Of a stretch of DNA of 64,000 bases, positions 23,955 to 35,280 are shown piece after piece. The notes beneath the pieces were generated by a model that made no database searches, was not told the origin of the DNA, and worked only from the letters and a program-made list of their open reading frames with translations. The stretch lies in assembly GCF_042685745.1 (NCBI RefSeq), contig NZ_JBHUNT010000001.1, positions 5,580,001 through 5,644,000 on the forward strand. The letters are read 5' to 3'. Every line of letters begins with the position of its first letter. Position 1 is the first letter of the stretch. This DNA is from Prauserella_A oleivorans (GTDB taxonomy: Bacteria; Actinomycetota; Actinomycetes; Mycobacteriales; Pseudonocardiaceae). The position numbers and the translations under genes are program-made.

Positions 23955-25096
23955 CCACCACGCAAGAGACCCCCAGTGTCGAGGATGTCCGTACCGCGTT
24001 GAACGGCGTCCAGGACCCGGAGATCCACAAGCCGATCACCGAGCTCGGCATGGTCAAGGACATCACCGTCGGCGACGACGGTGTCGTGACCGTCGCGGTG
24101 TATCTCACGGTGGCGGGCTGTCCCCTCAAGGAGACCATCACCCGGGACACGACGGCGGCCGTGGGCAAGCTCCCCGGCGTGAAGGACGTGCGGGTCGAGC
24201 TCGACGTGATGAGCGACGAGCAGCGCACCGAGTTGCGCCGGAAGCTGCGCGGCAACGCCGAGGAACCGGTGATTCCGTTCGCGCAGCCCGGCTCGCTGAC
24301 GCGGGTGTACTGCGTGGCCTCCGGCAAGGGCGGCGTCGGCAAGTCGAGCGTGACGGTGAACCTCGCGGTCGCGATGGCGCAGCGCGGGCTCTCGGTGGGG
24401 GTCGTTGACGCCGACATCTACGGCCACTCGATCCCCCGGATGCTGGGCGCGAGCGAGAAGCCCACCAAGGTCGAGAAGATGATCATGCCGCCGCAGGCGC
24501 ACGACGTGAAGGTCATCTCCATCGGCATGTTCACCCCGGGCAACACCCCGGTGGTGTGGCGCGGGCCGATGCTGCACCGCGCGCTGCAGCAGTTCCTCGC
24601 CGACGTGTTCTGGGGCGATCTCGACATCCTGCTGCTCGACCTGCCGCCCGGTACCGGTGACATCGCGATCTCGGTGGCTCAGCTCATCCCGAACGCGGAG
24701 ATCCTCGTGGTGACCACCCCGCAGCAGGCGGCGGCCGAGGTCGCGGAGCGGGCGGGCGCCATCGCGCTGCAGACCCGCCAGCGGGTCGCGGGCGTGATCG
24801 AGAACATGTCCTGGCTGGAGACGCCGGACGGCTCCCGGATGGAGATCTTCGGCTCCGGCGGCGGGCAGGCCGTCGCCGACTCGCTGTCGAAGTCGGTGGG
24901 CGCGGAGGTTCCGCTGCTCGGCCAGGTGCCGCTCGACCCGCGGCTGCGCGAGCAGGGCGACGCCGGCACGCCTCTGGTGCTCGCCGAGCCGGACGCCCCG
25001 GCTTCTCAGGTGCTGCGCAACGCCGCGGAGAAGCTGTCGGTGCGCGCCCGCGGCCTCGCCGGGATGATGCTGAACGTCTCCCCCGCCGGTCGCTGA
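23951..25096 (+). CDS. mrp: Mrp/ApbC-type iron-sulfur cluster carrier ATPase
   Basis: A 381-residue P-loop ATPase of the Mrp/NBP35 family, which carries Fe-S clusters to apoproteins. The N-terminal MIP18/DUF59 domain spans about 1-90 (VRTALNGVQDPEIHKPITELG). The deviant Walker A GKGGVGKSS follows, with later VDADIYGHSIPRMLG and DLPPGTGDIAIS. Around the position where many homologues carry a CxxC pair (after ENMSWLE) no cysteines are visible, so cluster binding may differ. GTG start overlapping the previous stop. Corresponds to Rv1229c. Confidence 0.92.
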   Translation: MTTTQETPSVEDVRTALNGVQDPEIHKPITELGMVKDITVGDDGVVTVAVYLTVAGCPLKETITRDTTAAVGKLPGVKDVRVELDVMSDEQRTELRRKLRGNAEEPVIPFAQPGSLTRVYCVASGKGGVGKSSVTVNLAVAMAQRGLSVGVVDADIYGHSIPRMLGASEKPTKVEKMIMPPQAHDVKVISIGMFTPGNTPVVWRGPMLHRALQQFLADVFWGDLDILLLDLPPGTGDIAISVAQLIPNAEILVVTTPQQAAAEVAERAGAIALQTRQRVAGVIENMSWLETPDGSRMEIFGSGGGQAVADSLSKSVGAEVPLLGQVPLDPRLREQGDAGTPLVLAEPDAPASQVLRNAAEKLSVRARGLAGMMLNVSPAGR

Positions 25097-25166
25097 TCGA
25101 GGCGATACCGGAGCCGATGGCCCCGCCGCGGCGGGCAGCGCGGAGCTCCGGCCTGGTAGCCGCCCG

Positions 25167-26342
25167 CTAGCGCCGCGCGCGGGCGTTGAGCCGGGCGGCC
25201 TGACGCGTCAGGTGATCGCGCTCGGCCAGGTTGGCAGCCGTGCGGGCCGCCTCGGTGTACAGCCGTGCCGCCGTGTCCAGGTCGCCGTCGCGCTCGTGGA
25301 GGTAGGCCGCCGCCGCGGCGTGGCGGGGCAGCGAGTCGTCCAGCTCGGCGAGCGCGGCGAGCCCGGCGCGCGGTCCGTCCGCCTCGCCGACGGCCACCGC
25401 GCGATTCAGCCGGACGACCGGGCTGTCGGTCAGGCGCACGAGCTCGTCGTACCATTCGACGATCTGCACCCAGTCGGTCTCCTCCGCGGAGGGCGCGTCG
25501 GCGTGCAGTGCCGCGATGGCGGCCTGGGCCTGGTACTCGCCCAGCCGGTCGCGGGCGAGGGCGGCCTGCAGGATCTCGACGCCCTCGGCGATCAGGCGCG
25601 TGTCCCACCGGCCACGGTCCTGCTCGGCGAGCGGGATCAGGCTGCCGTCGGGCGCGGTCCGGGTGGCGCGCCGCGCGTGGTGGAGCAGCATGAGCGCGAG
25701 CAGCCCCGCCACCTCGGGGTGGTCGATCACGGCCGCGAGCTGCCGGGTGAGCCGGATGGCCTCCGCGGCAAGATCGACGTCACCCGAGTAGCCCTCGTTG
25801 AAGACCAGGTAGAGCACGCGCAGGACGGTGGCGACATCGCCGGGCCGGTCGAACCGGACGTCCGCGACGGTGCGCTTGGCTCGGCTGATGCGCTGCGCCA
25901 TCGTTGCCTCGGGCACCAGGTAGGCCTGGGCGATCTGGCGGGTGGTCAGCCCGCCGACGGCGCGCAGGGTGAGCGCGACCGCGGACGACGGTGTCAGTGA
26001 CGGGTGGGCACACAGGAAATAGAGCTGGAGTTCCTCGTCCACCGCGGGCCCGGAACCCGGCTCCGGAGCCCCCTGCGCCAAACCGGCACCGAGGACGAGT
26101 TCCTCCCGCCTGCGGCGGGAGGTCTCGGCCCGGGTCGCGTCGAGGAATCGGCGCCAGGCCACGGTGACCAGCCAGCCCTTCGGGTCCTGTGGCGGGCCGG
26201 CGGGCCAGACGCGGAGCGCCTCGAGCAGCGCGTCCTGCACGGCGTCCTCGGCCGCCGCGAAGTCGGCTCCGCGGCGGACGAGGATTCCGAGCACTCCCGG
26301 CGTGAGGCTGCGCAGCAGCGCCTCGTCCATTGCCGTGGTCAT
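25167..26342 (-). CDS. ECF42-type RNA polymerase sigma factor
   Basis: A 391-residue ECF sigma factor with a long C-terminal extension. Region 2 lies near 15-75 (DFAAAEDAVQDALLEAL, DPKGWLVTVAWRRFLD). Region 4 lies near 120-165 (AVALTLRAVGGLTTRQIAQAYL, ATMAQRISRAKRTV). About 220 further residues contain TPR-like helices (VVRLNRAVAVGEADGPRAGL, RDGDLDTAARLY). This layout, with a DGPF/YCII gene directly upstream and overlapping by ATGA, defines the ECF42 group. There is no anti-sigma gene; in this group the extension is thought to control activity. Its target genes are probably the upstream DGPF gene itself. Confidence 0.88.
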   Translation of the reverse strand: MTTAMDEALLRSLTPGVLGILVRRGADFAAAEDAVQDALLEALRVWPAGPPQDPKGWLVTVAWRRFLDATRAETSRRRREELVLGAGLAQGAPEPGSGPAVDEELQLYFLCAHPSLTPSSAVALTLRAVGGLTTRQIAQAYLVPEATMAQRISRAKRTVADVRFDRPGDVATVLRVLYLVFNEGYSGDVDLAAEAIRLTRQLAAVIDHPEVAGLLALMLLHHARRATRTAPDGSLIPLAEQDRGRWDTRLIAEGVEILQAALARDRLGEYQAQAAIAALHADAPSAEETDWVQIVEWYDELVRLTDSPVVRLNRAVAVGEADGPRAGLAALAELDDSLPRHAAAAAYLHERDGDLDTAARLYTEAARTAANLAERDHLTRQAARLNARARR

Positions 26343-26746
26343 TCCGTGATGGTGGGCGGAGCGGTCAGGAACGGGCGCACCTCGAGCCACTCGTGGATCG
26401 GCTTTCCGCCCGCACCAGGGGCGGCCGAGAGCTCCCCGGCCAGTTCGAGCGCGCGCTCGTAGCTGTCGACGTCGATCACCATCCAGCCGGCGATGAGGTC
26501 CTTGGTCTCGGCGAACGGTCCATCGGTGACCGGCGGCCGTCCCTCACCGTCGTAGCGCACCCACGTCCCCTCGGGGGCGAGCGCCTGACCGTCGACGAAC
26601 TCCCCGGTCTTCTCGAGCCGGTCCGCGAAGTCCTGCATGTACCGCATGTGAGCCGAGATCTCCTCCGGTGTCCACCGGTCCATGGGGACGTCGTTGACCG
26701 CGGGCGGGGCGCCGCGGTAGTGCTTGAGCAACAGGTACTTGGCCAT
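26339..26746 (-). CDS. YCII-related DGPF-domain protein
   Basis: A 135-residue YciI-like protein of the group that accompanies ECF42 sigma factors. The eponymous motif is visible in PPVTDGPFAETKDLIAGWMVID (about 71-92), with the start KYLLLKHYRGAP and end EWLEVRPF. Catalytic activity is unproven. ATG at 26746 with GGAGAA upstream. The stop overlaps the sigma factor start by 4 nt. DGPF genes are the usual targets of their partner sigma factor. Confidence 0.87.
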   Translation of the reverse strand: MAKYLLLKHYRGAPPAVNDVPMDRWTPEEISAHMRYMQDFADRLEKTGEFVDGQALAPEGTWVRYDGEGRPPVTDGPFAETKDLIAGWMVIDVDSYERALELAGELSAAPGAGGKPIHEWLEVRPFLTAPPTITE

Positions 26747-27553
26747 GATGTTCTCCTCGGTGCCGATGCGACCCATTCTGGTCGCACTCACCACAGGGAC
26801 GGAGCGCGTCGCGGGTTCTCGACATCGGCGTCCGGGTTTCTTTCTCGGTCCGGAATCAGTCGTCCGTCCACTGGGGACCTACCGGGCGCGGACGATCACG
26901 AAATCGGGCCGTGCGAGCGGTGCGCGGCGACGGGACATCCCGCCCGGCAAGATCCATTTCCCGCGCACGGCCACGAATGGGCTCGCCCGTGCGACGGTTC
27001 GCCACTGCGCTGCGCAGGTGAATAATTTTTCCGCATGCGGTATACAGCAAGGCCTGCACCTGCGGAATTACATAGTTTGTAATTGCAACTTGAACTTCTC
27101 GTAATGCAAGCCACCTTGCATTCCTATGCCCCATGCACGATTTTTCGCCTAACGTCGATTTCAGTCAAAGCGGACCACCGCGGCGACCCAGCGCAGCCAC
27201 CTCCCTCGCCACGCCGGAGCATCGCACTCCGGACACGGTGCCGAAGCCGTCGCCGACACGGGCGAGGCGGTGACTGTGAATCGCTTGTCGTGGACGGGTT
27301 TCGGCGCCCACGCAAGGCAAGCCGGACAAACAAAAAATGATCAAGCCGACGGGTGCCCGCTTGGTTTCGCGGGCTCGCTCAACCCCGGCTCTGCAGCCGC
27401 CTTCCACCGGTGCTCGGTGGCCGTGGATCCCCGCCGTCACCCGACGATGACGACACCCCGGACGTCATCGATTGCATTCGCGACGGCACCGGGAGTGACC
27501 GGTCTCCGGACTGGTGAGGTGCTCCGTCGGTCTCTTGCGGGGAGAGATACCCG
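26747..27553. other. 807-bp region without recognisable gene, AT-richer centre
   Basis: No open frame here gives a protein I recognise. The part from about 27015 to 27165 is clearly richer in A and T than the rest of the window. It holds AATTAC/GTAATT (27066-27071, 27079-27084) and AATGCAAG-ccac-CTTGCATT (27103-27122). A further repeat, CCGGAG/CTCCGG, lies at 27214-27219 and 27227-27232. The last 70 bases contain the ribosome site of the STAS gene (GGGGAGAG). It separates the ECF42 pair from the STAS gene and may be residual foreign DNA or a long regulatory region. Confidence 0.5.
27103..27122. repeat. 8-bp inverted repeat in AT-rich intergenic DNA
   Basis: AATGCAAG and CTTGCATT are perfect complements separated by ccac. 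Too short for a convincing terminator in this genome; an operator is possible. Confidence 0.4.
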
Positions 27554-27946
27554 ATGCCCGACGAATACAGGGTTGCCGACTACGCGTTCCCCCCGGTCGC
27601 ACGCAGGTGGAACGGCTTCACGCTCAGCGTCACCGCCCGAGAGGCGGACTACGGCGTGGTGATGATCGCCGCTCAGGGCGAGCTGGACCTGCAGACGACG
27701 CCCCTGCTGACCAGGGCCTTCCTCACGTACCGGCATCAGCGACTGGTCCTCGACCTGGCCCCGGTCACCTTCTGCGGGGTGGCCGGAGCCCGAGCGCTGC
27801 ACACGCTGAGCCTGATCGAGGACCACGTGGCCCTGGCGGCCAGCCACCCCGTCCGACGCGTCCTGGAGATCACCGGACTCGGCTCGTCGCTGCGCCAGTA
27901 CCCGGCGATGGCCGACGCCGTGCGGGCGGTCCTGCCCGCGAGCTGA
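27554..27946 (+). CDS. STAS-domain protein lacking the usual phosphoserine
   Basis: A 130-residue STAS protein of the anti-sigma factor antagonist type. The fold signature is present (GVVMIAAQGELDLQTTPLLTRA, LVLDLAPVTFCGVAGARALHTL). In classic antagonists such as SpoIIAA the loop after the central strand reads D-S-S-G and the serine is phosphorylated. Here the corresponding stretch is CGVAG, without a phosphorylatable residue at that place. It may therefore be constitutively active or do another job. ATG with GGGGAGAG upstream. No anti-sigma kinase is adjacent. It converges with the UvrA-like gene. Confidence 0.75.
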   Translation: MPDEYRVADYAFPPVARRWNGFTLSVTAREADYGVVMIAAQGELDLQTTPLLTRAFLTYRHQRLVLDLAPVTFCGVAGARALHTLSLIEDHVALAASHPVRRVLEITGLGSSLRQYPAMADAVRAVLPAS

Positions 27947-27983
27947 GGCCGAGCGGCTCCTCGCGGCCTGCGTCCGGTGGTGT

Positions 27984-30367
<2,384 letters not shown>

Positions 30368-30392
30368 AGGTGTTCTCCCCATCCGGCGCCGG

Positions 30393-30848
30393 TCAGCGCC
30401 GCGTGAGTCGGATGACCGGGTACACCCGGTCGCTTCTGCGTTGGTATGTCGCGATACGCGGCTTGTCGGCGGCGATGCGCTGCCACGCCTGCTCTCGCTC
30501 GGAACCGGCGAGCCGGGTCGGCGTCACCCGCACCGGGCCGGATCCGTGGAACTCGACCGACGCCCGGTCGGGATTCGTCAGGAGGTTGGCGCACCAGTCC
30601 GGGTTCCGGTTCCCGCCGCCCGAGGCGACGACCAGCCGGCCCGCGTCGCCACCGGGAAACCAGGCCACCGGTGTCTGGTGCGGCTGCCCGCTGCGGTGTC
30701 CCACGGTGTGCAGGACGAGCAGCTCCATGCCCATGGAGGTGCCGCCCTTGCGCCGGATGCGCGCGACCCTGCCGGTGTTCGCCCGCCGCTGCAGCCACCG
30801 GGAGAACGCGCCCGGCCCGCCTGTCTTCTGTTCGTGCTCCCCGGCCAC
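30393..30848 (-). CDS. Deazaflavin (F420)-dependent nitroreductase-family protein
   Basis: A 151-residue protein of the Ddn/FDOR-A group, flavin-like split-barrel reductases that use reduced F420. Typical segments are MELLVLHTVGHRSGQPHQTPVAWF, GGNRNPDWCANLLTNPDRASVEF and the end RVYPVIRLTRR. Coenzyme specificity is by family. The F420 maturation genes fbiA and fbiB are in the same window, which makes F420 available. It starts with GTG immediately after the VOC gene stop and ends 25 nt before the UvrA-like gene, so one operon is likely. Confidence 0.85.
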   Translation of the reverse strand: MAGEHEQKTGGPGAFSRWLQRRANTGRVARIRRKGGTSMGMELLVLHTVGHRSGQPHQTPVAWFPGGDAGRLVVASGGGNRNPDWCANLLTNPDRASVEFHGSGPVRVTPTRLAGSEREQAWQRIAADKPRIATYQRRSDRVYPVIRLTRR

Positions 30849-31259
30849 TCAGCGCACCTCGAAGATGCGGATCATGTTCCCCGCGGGGTCACGGAATGCG
30901 CAGTCGCGGATCCCGTACGGCTGGTCGGTGGGCTCCTGGACGACCTCGGCGTCGCGGGCCTGCACCTGCTCGAACGTGCTGTCGACGTCCTTGGTGGCCA
31001 GGTTGATGCCGGCGAAGGTGCCCTTGGCCATCATCTCGGTGATGACTCGGCGCTCGTCGTCAGTGATGCCGGGGTCGGCCTCCGGCGTGTGCAGGACGAT
31101 CGAGGTGCCGGGCTGATTCGGCGGTCCGACCGTGATCCAGTGCATGCCGCCGTACTCGACGTGGTTGCGGACCTCGAAGCCGAGTGTGTCGCGATAGAAC
31201 GCCAGGGAGGCGTGCGGGTCGTCGTAGGGAAGAAAGACCTGGTGAATGGTGATGTCCAT
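30849..31259 (-). CDS. VOC-superfamily (glyoxalase/bleomycin resistance-like) protein
   Basis: A 136-residue vicinal oxygen chelate protein with paired beta-alpha-beta-beta-beta modules: IHQVFLPYDDPHASLAFYRDTLGFEVRNHVEYGG in the first half, and INLATKDVDSTFEQVQ with CAFRDPAGNMIRIFEV in the second. The closing Glu of FEV is the usual metal ligand place. Substrate unknown: such proteins bind antibiotics or open rings and thioesters. Five bases separate it from the AraC regulator upstream. Confidence 0.86.
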   Translation of the reverse strand: MDITIHQVFLPYDDPHASLAFYRDTLGFEVRNHVEYGGMHWITVGPPNQPGTSIVLHTPEADPGITDDERRVITEMMAKGTFAGINLATKDVDSTFEQVQARDAEVVQEPTDQPYGIRDCAFRDPAGNMIRIFEVR

Positions 31260-31264
31260 GACGG

Positions 31265-31750
<486 letters not shown>

Positions 31751-31838
31751 CTGCGAAATCGTGCCACGCCACGCCGGCGTTGCCCAGTGCCCGCCCGCGT
31801 CCGGCTGCACCTCGGCCGGCACCGGCCGGATTCCGGGC

Positions 31839-32258
31839 TCAGGTGGCGTCGGGGTCGACCGGTGGCTTCTCCCCTGGCTTGAGCGGTTCGGGCGCAGGCG
31901 GCACCGACAGCGGCTTCGAGACCCCGTTGGAGTGCCCGTTGCCGCCGATCGGCGAGGTGCCGTTGATGTTGTTGAGGCCGATCGGGTCCGGGTCACCGTC
32001 GAAGAGGTGCTGGGTCACCGCCCGTTTCGGGTCGAAGCTGCGCAGCTGGCGCAGGTCCTCGATGGGCTTGCGGAACTCCTCGTACTCCGGACCCATCTCC
32101 TCTTTGAGCTGCTGGCGCGCGCCGGTGGCGAACTCGCGCACCTTGCGTACCGAGCGGCCCAGCCACGCCGCCGCCTCCGGCAACCGCTCGGGGCCGAGGA
32201 TGAACAGCGCGGCCACGAGCAGGACGAGAATCTCGCTCCAGCCAATGTTCTCGAACAC
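31839..32258 (-). CDS. tatB: Sec-independent protein translocase subunit TatB
   Basis: A 139-residue TatB. The single N-terminal helix (NIGWSEILVLLVAALFILGPERLPEAA) carries the conserved Glu and the GPERLP hinge, followed by an amphipathic helix (LGRSVRKVREFATGARQQLKEEMG) and a Pro/Gly-rich tail. It acts with TatA and TatC, encoded elsewhere, in exporting folded proteins. It lies directly downstream of htrA, as Rv1224 does of Rv1223. The GTG start fits the family length. Confidence 0.93.
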   Translation of the reverse strand: MFENIGWSEILVLLVAALFILGPERLPEAAAWLGRSVRKVREFATGARQQLKEEMGPEYEEFRKPIEDLRQLRSFDPKRAVTQHLFDGDPDPIGLNNINGTSPIGGNGHSNGVSKPLSVPPAPEPLKPGEKPPVDPDAT

Positions 32259-32303
32259 CTGGCAAACCTCCGCCTCGAACCCGCTCGGGCCCAGCGTACA
32301 AGG

Positions 32304-33830
32304 TCAGTCTGAACCCAAGGTGACGTCGACGGTAAGGGCCCGTCCGTTCCGGACCAACCGGATCGGCACCACATCACCGACATCGTGCTCCCGCACGGCC
32401 ACGGTGAGCTCCGCGGCGTTGCGGACCTGCCGGTCGCCGACCCGCGTGATGACGTCGCCCTCGGCGATACCCGCCCTGGCCGCGGGGCCGTTGTCCACGA
32501 CGTTCTGGATCTGCGCGCCCTCGGAGGTGTTGGCCGACACCGACGAGGCGTTGACCCCGAGGTCGGCATGCTTGACCTCGCCGTCCCGGATGAGCGCCTC
32601 GCTGATCCGCATCGCCTGGTCGACCGGGATGGCGAAGCCGAGGCCGATGCTGCCGCCCTCGCCGTCGCCGACCGTGCGGATCATCGAGTTGATGCCCACC
32701 AGCGCACCGGTGGAGTCGACCAGTGCACCACCGGAGTTGCCGGGGTTGATCGCGGCGTCGGTCTGGATGGCGTCGTAGGTGACGGCGGGGTCGCCGTTCT
32801 CACCCGGCGCGGTGACCGGCCGGTTGAGCGCGCTGACAATGCCCTCGGTGACCGTGTTCTCCAGCCCGAAGGGCGAACCGACCGCGATCACGGTGTCGCC
32901 GGCGGCCAGCTCCGACGACTTGCCGATCTCGATCACCACCGGGTTGGCGACGTTGACCTTGATGACGGCGAGGTCGGTCTTGGGGTCCGTGCCGACGATG
33001 CGCGCCCGCGCGCGAGTGCCGTCGGTGAACACGGCGGTGATCTCGGCGTTGTCCTCGCGAGCGGCCTGGGCGACGACGTGGTTGTTGGTCAGGACGTAAC
33101 CCTGCGGATCGATCACGACGCCCGAGCCGACGCCGCCCGCCTGGCCCGACTTCACCTCGATCGACACCACCGCCGGGGCCACGCGCTGCGCGATCCCGGC
33201 GATCGAACCCGCCGGCCGTTCCTTGTTGGCCTGGGCCTCGGCGAGGTTCAGCTCGCCGGTGAGTTCGTCGCCCGCGTTCGCCAGCGCCCAGCCCACGACT
33301 CCGCCCGCGGTGCCCACGAGAAGCGCGATCGCGGCGAGCAGGGCCAGCGCGGTCGGCTTCACGCGCCGGCCGAACAGCACCTCGGGCAGGCTGAGCAGGG
33401 CGCCGCGCGGGCGCTCGGTGTCCTCGTTCCCGTCGTCGTCGGGTGCGACGGCGGGGCCGCCGAGCACGGCACCGGCGCCCGGGTCGCGCCACGGGTCGTC
33501 CGGCGACGACCACAGCGGAGCATCCGGCTCGGACTCGGGGCGGGAGCCGTTGTCGTCGAGCGGGCGCTGCAGCACCACGCCCTCGGCACCCGGTGGCCTG
33601 CCGAACGCCTGGGCGAGCGACTCGGGCGTGGGCGGGGCACCGGTCGCGCCGTTGCGATGCCCGGCGCGGTCGGGTTCGCGGAGCCGGTCGAACGAGCCTT
33701 CCACGCCGCGTGGCCTGCCGAAGGTCGCGGCGAGCGCCGGATCCACGGAAGGGCGCGCGATCGGCCGCGGGCGCAGCCGTCGCTCCTGCTCCCCGGGCTC
33801 CTCGTGGGGCGGGTTCGCTGGCTGGTTCAT
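32304..33830 (-). CDS. htrA: HtrA/DegP-type membrane serine protease with PDZ domain
   Basis: A 508-residue S1C protease that handles misfolded envelope proteins. A long cytoplasmic disordered region (1-165) holds two copies of the motif FGRPxGxEG (37-45, 76-84). One transmembrane helix (about 168-195) follows, then the protease with His in TNNHVVAQA, Asp in TDPKTDLAV and Ser in INPGNSGGAL, and a C-terminal PDZ domain (AGIAEGDVITRVGDRQV). ATG with GGGGGAAG upstream. It lies downstream of sigE-rseA as in Rv1221-Rv1223, consistent with envelope stress control. Confidence 0.92.
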   Translation of the reverse strand: MNQPANPPHEEPGEQERRLRPRPIARPSVDPALAATFGRPRGVEGSFDRLREPDRAGHRNGATGAPPTPESLAQAFGRPPGAEGVVLQRPLDDNGSRPESEPDAPLWSSPDDPWRDPGAGAVLGGPAVAPDDDGNEDTERPRGALLSLPEVLFGRRVKPTALALLAAIALLVGTAGGVVGWALANAGDELTGELNLAEAQANKERPAGSIAGIAQRVAPAVVSIEVKSGQAGGVGSGVVIDPQGYVLTNNHVVAQAAREDNAEITAVFTDGTRARARIVGTDPKTDLAVIKVNVANPVVIEIGKSSELAAGDTVIAVGSPFGLENTVTEGIVSALNRPVTAPGENGDPAVTYDAIQTDAAINPGNSGGALVDSTGALVGINSMIRTVGDGEGGSIGLGFAIPVDQAMRISEALIRDGEVKHADLGVNASSVSANTSEGAQIQNVVDNGPAARAGIAEGDVITRVGDRQVRNAAELTVAVREHDVGDVVPIRLVRNGRALTVDVTLGSD

Positions 33831-33930
33831 CTTCCCCCGACAAACGGCTTCGGTGCTCGGTGACTCGAACGGACCCTACGCGCCGAGTCTCAGAGAGATA
33901 CTGCCGTCCCAGCGGTGAAGTCGGCGTGGG

Positions 33931-34617
33931 TCAGCGCGGGTCGCCCACGGGCACACCCGCGGAGGCACTGACCTGCGCCGACACCGGCGTCGGGCTGGTG
34001 GTCGTGGGAATGGTCGCGCTCGTCGGCGTCGGAGCCGCCGCCGTGCCGCCGAACTGCGCCCGCAACACCCCTGCGGGCGGAGTACCGGGCCGGTCGTGGT
34101 CACCGTCCTCCGCGGTGCCGCCACCCGCCGTGGCGACGAGCGCGAGGGCGCTCAGCACGAGGCCGGAGACGACGACACCGGGGCCCTGCGCCGCCCGGCG
34201 CCTGCCGGAACCGAGCCGCTCCCCGCTGCCCAGCACGTTGCCGGACTGGCCGAGCGGAGCCGAGCTGCCCAGCGGCGCGCTCCGCAGCCCGGCGACCCGA
34301 TCGGGCCGCTGGACGGCGACGAGCTGACCGTCCGCCGAGATGGCGAGGTGGTCGGGCGTGGTGCCGAGGTCGGTGTGCTCGGGAATCGAGCGGAGGCTGG
34401 CGAGGAAACCGGGCGACATGGCCGGTGCCTGCGCACGCCGCACGGCGGCTCTGGCCTGGCGCTGCGCGTGCACGTCGGCCGCACAACCCGGGCACCGGGC
34501 GATGTGCGCCGCGGCGCGCTCGTGGGCGCCCAGCGACAGCTCGTTGTCGACGAACGCCACGACGGCGTCCGGCAACAGGTGCGACTCCCCCAAACCGAAT
34601 CCCCGGTGTTCACTCAT
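33931..34617 (-). CDS. rseA: Anti-sigma factor RseA (zinc-binding, membrane-spanning)
   Basis: A 228-residue anti-sigma factor for the SigE encoded just upstream. The N-terminal zinc-associated domain has the H-x3-C-x2-C pattern in HIARCPGC (about 39-46). A predicted helix VVVSGLVLSALALVATAG (about 150-168) could anchor it, followed by a Thr/Pro-rich outer tail. Release of SigE would follow proteolysis or zinc-site oxidation, by analogy with Rv1222. Its ATG overlaps the sigE stop by ATGA, securing equal production. Confidence 0.88.
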   Translation of the reverse strand: MSEHRGFGLGESHLLPDAVVAFVDNELSLGAHERAAAHIARCPGCAADVHAQRQARAAVRRAQAPAMSPGFLASLRSIPEHTDLGTTPDHLAISADGQLVAVQRPDRVAGLRSAPLGSSAPLGQSGNVLGSGERLGSGRRRAAQGPGVVVSGLVLSALALVATAGGGTAEDGDHDRPGTPPAGVLRAQFGGTAAAPTPTSATIPTTTSPTPVSAQVSASAGVPVGDPR

Positions 34618-35252
34618 ACGCGAGCCTCCTGGCCGAGCGCCCGGCGACGTTCCAGCGACGCCTTCAGAGCCTGGCGGCCACGGTGAATCCTGCTGCGCAC
34701 GGTGCCGAGCTTAACTCCGAGCGTCGCGCCGATCTCCTCGTAGGAGAGGCCTTCGACGTCACACAGCACGACCGCGGCGCGAAACTCCGGCGGGAGGTCG
34801 TCGAGCGCGGACTGCAGGTCGGGATCGAGGTGGGTGTCCGAGTAGACCTGCTCCGGGCTCGGATCGTCGCCGACGATCCGGTCGGTGTCCTCGGGCAGGC
34901 CCTCCATGCGCACCCGCGAGCGGCGGCGCGCCATGTCGAGGAACAGGTTGGTGGTGATGCGGTGCAGCCAGCCCTCGAACGTCCCGGGCTTGTACGACGC
35001 GAGGGAACGGAACACGCGGATGAAGGTCTCCTGCGTGAGGTCCTCGGCGTCGTGGCTGTTGCCCGTGAGCCGGTAGGCCAGGCGATACACCCGGTCGGCG
35101 TGCTCGCGGACGACCTCGTCCCAGGACGGCGGCGTCCAGGCCACCTCTCCGGGCTCGCCCGCGGCACTCACCGTGCTCATCGCGGTGGGCTGGACCGCCT
35201 CGGTCGGCATCGGCGTCTTCGTGCTGTTCTGTGACAGCGGAGGCACCTCCAT
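34614..35252 (-). CDS. sigE: ECF sigma factor SigE
   Basis: A 212-residue ECF sigma factor of the SigE/RpoE type. Region 2 is DRVYRLAYRLTGNSHDAEDLTQETFIRVFRSL with SYKPGTFEGWLHRITTNLFLD. Region 4 is LPPEFRAAVVLCDVEGLSYEEIGATLGVKLGTVRSRIHRGR. The first 40 residues are a flexible leader, and internal ATG codons there leave the exact start open. A near-consensus ECF promoter lies 29 bp upstream, so it probably transcribes its own gene, as its M. tuberculosis homologue Rv1221 does. Confidence 0.92.
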   Translation of the reverse strand: MEVPPLSQNSTKTPMPTEAVQPTAMSTVSAAGEPGEVAWTPPSWDEVVREHADRVYRLAYRLTGNSHDAEDLTQETFIRVFRSLASYKPGTFEGWLHRITTNLFLDMARRRSRVRMEGLPEDTDRIVGDDPSPEQVYSDTHLDPDLQSALDDLPPEFRAAVVLCDVEGLSYEEIGATLGVKLGTVRSRIHRGRQALKASLERRRALGQEARV

Positions 35253-35280
35253 CGGCCTGTTCCCCTTGTGTCAGGTGTAC

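Noticed and set aside
25115..25135. CCCGCCGCGGCGGG palindrome after mrp as a terminator
   Set aside because: Perfectly self-complementary without a loop and common by chance in GC-rich DNA; not strong enough to call.
26856..27134. 92-codon minus-strand frame in the gene-free stretch
   Set aside because: No ribosome site, no recognisable similarity, and codon use unlike neighbouring genes.
30393..30848. Claim that the reductase activates nitroimidazole prodrugs as Ddn does
   Set aside because: Family membership alone does not show this substrate; only the F420-dependent fold is supported.
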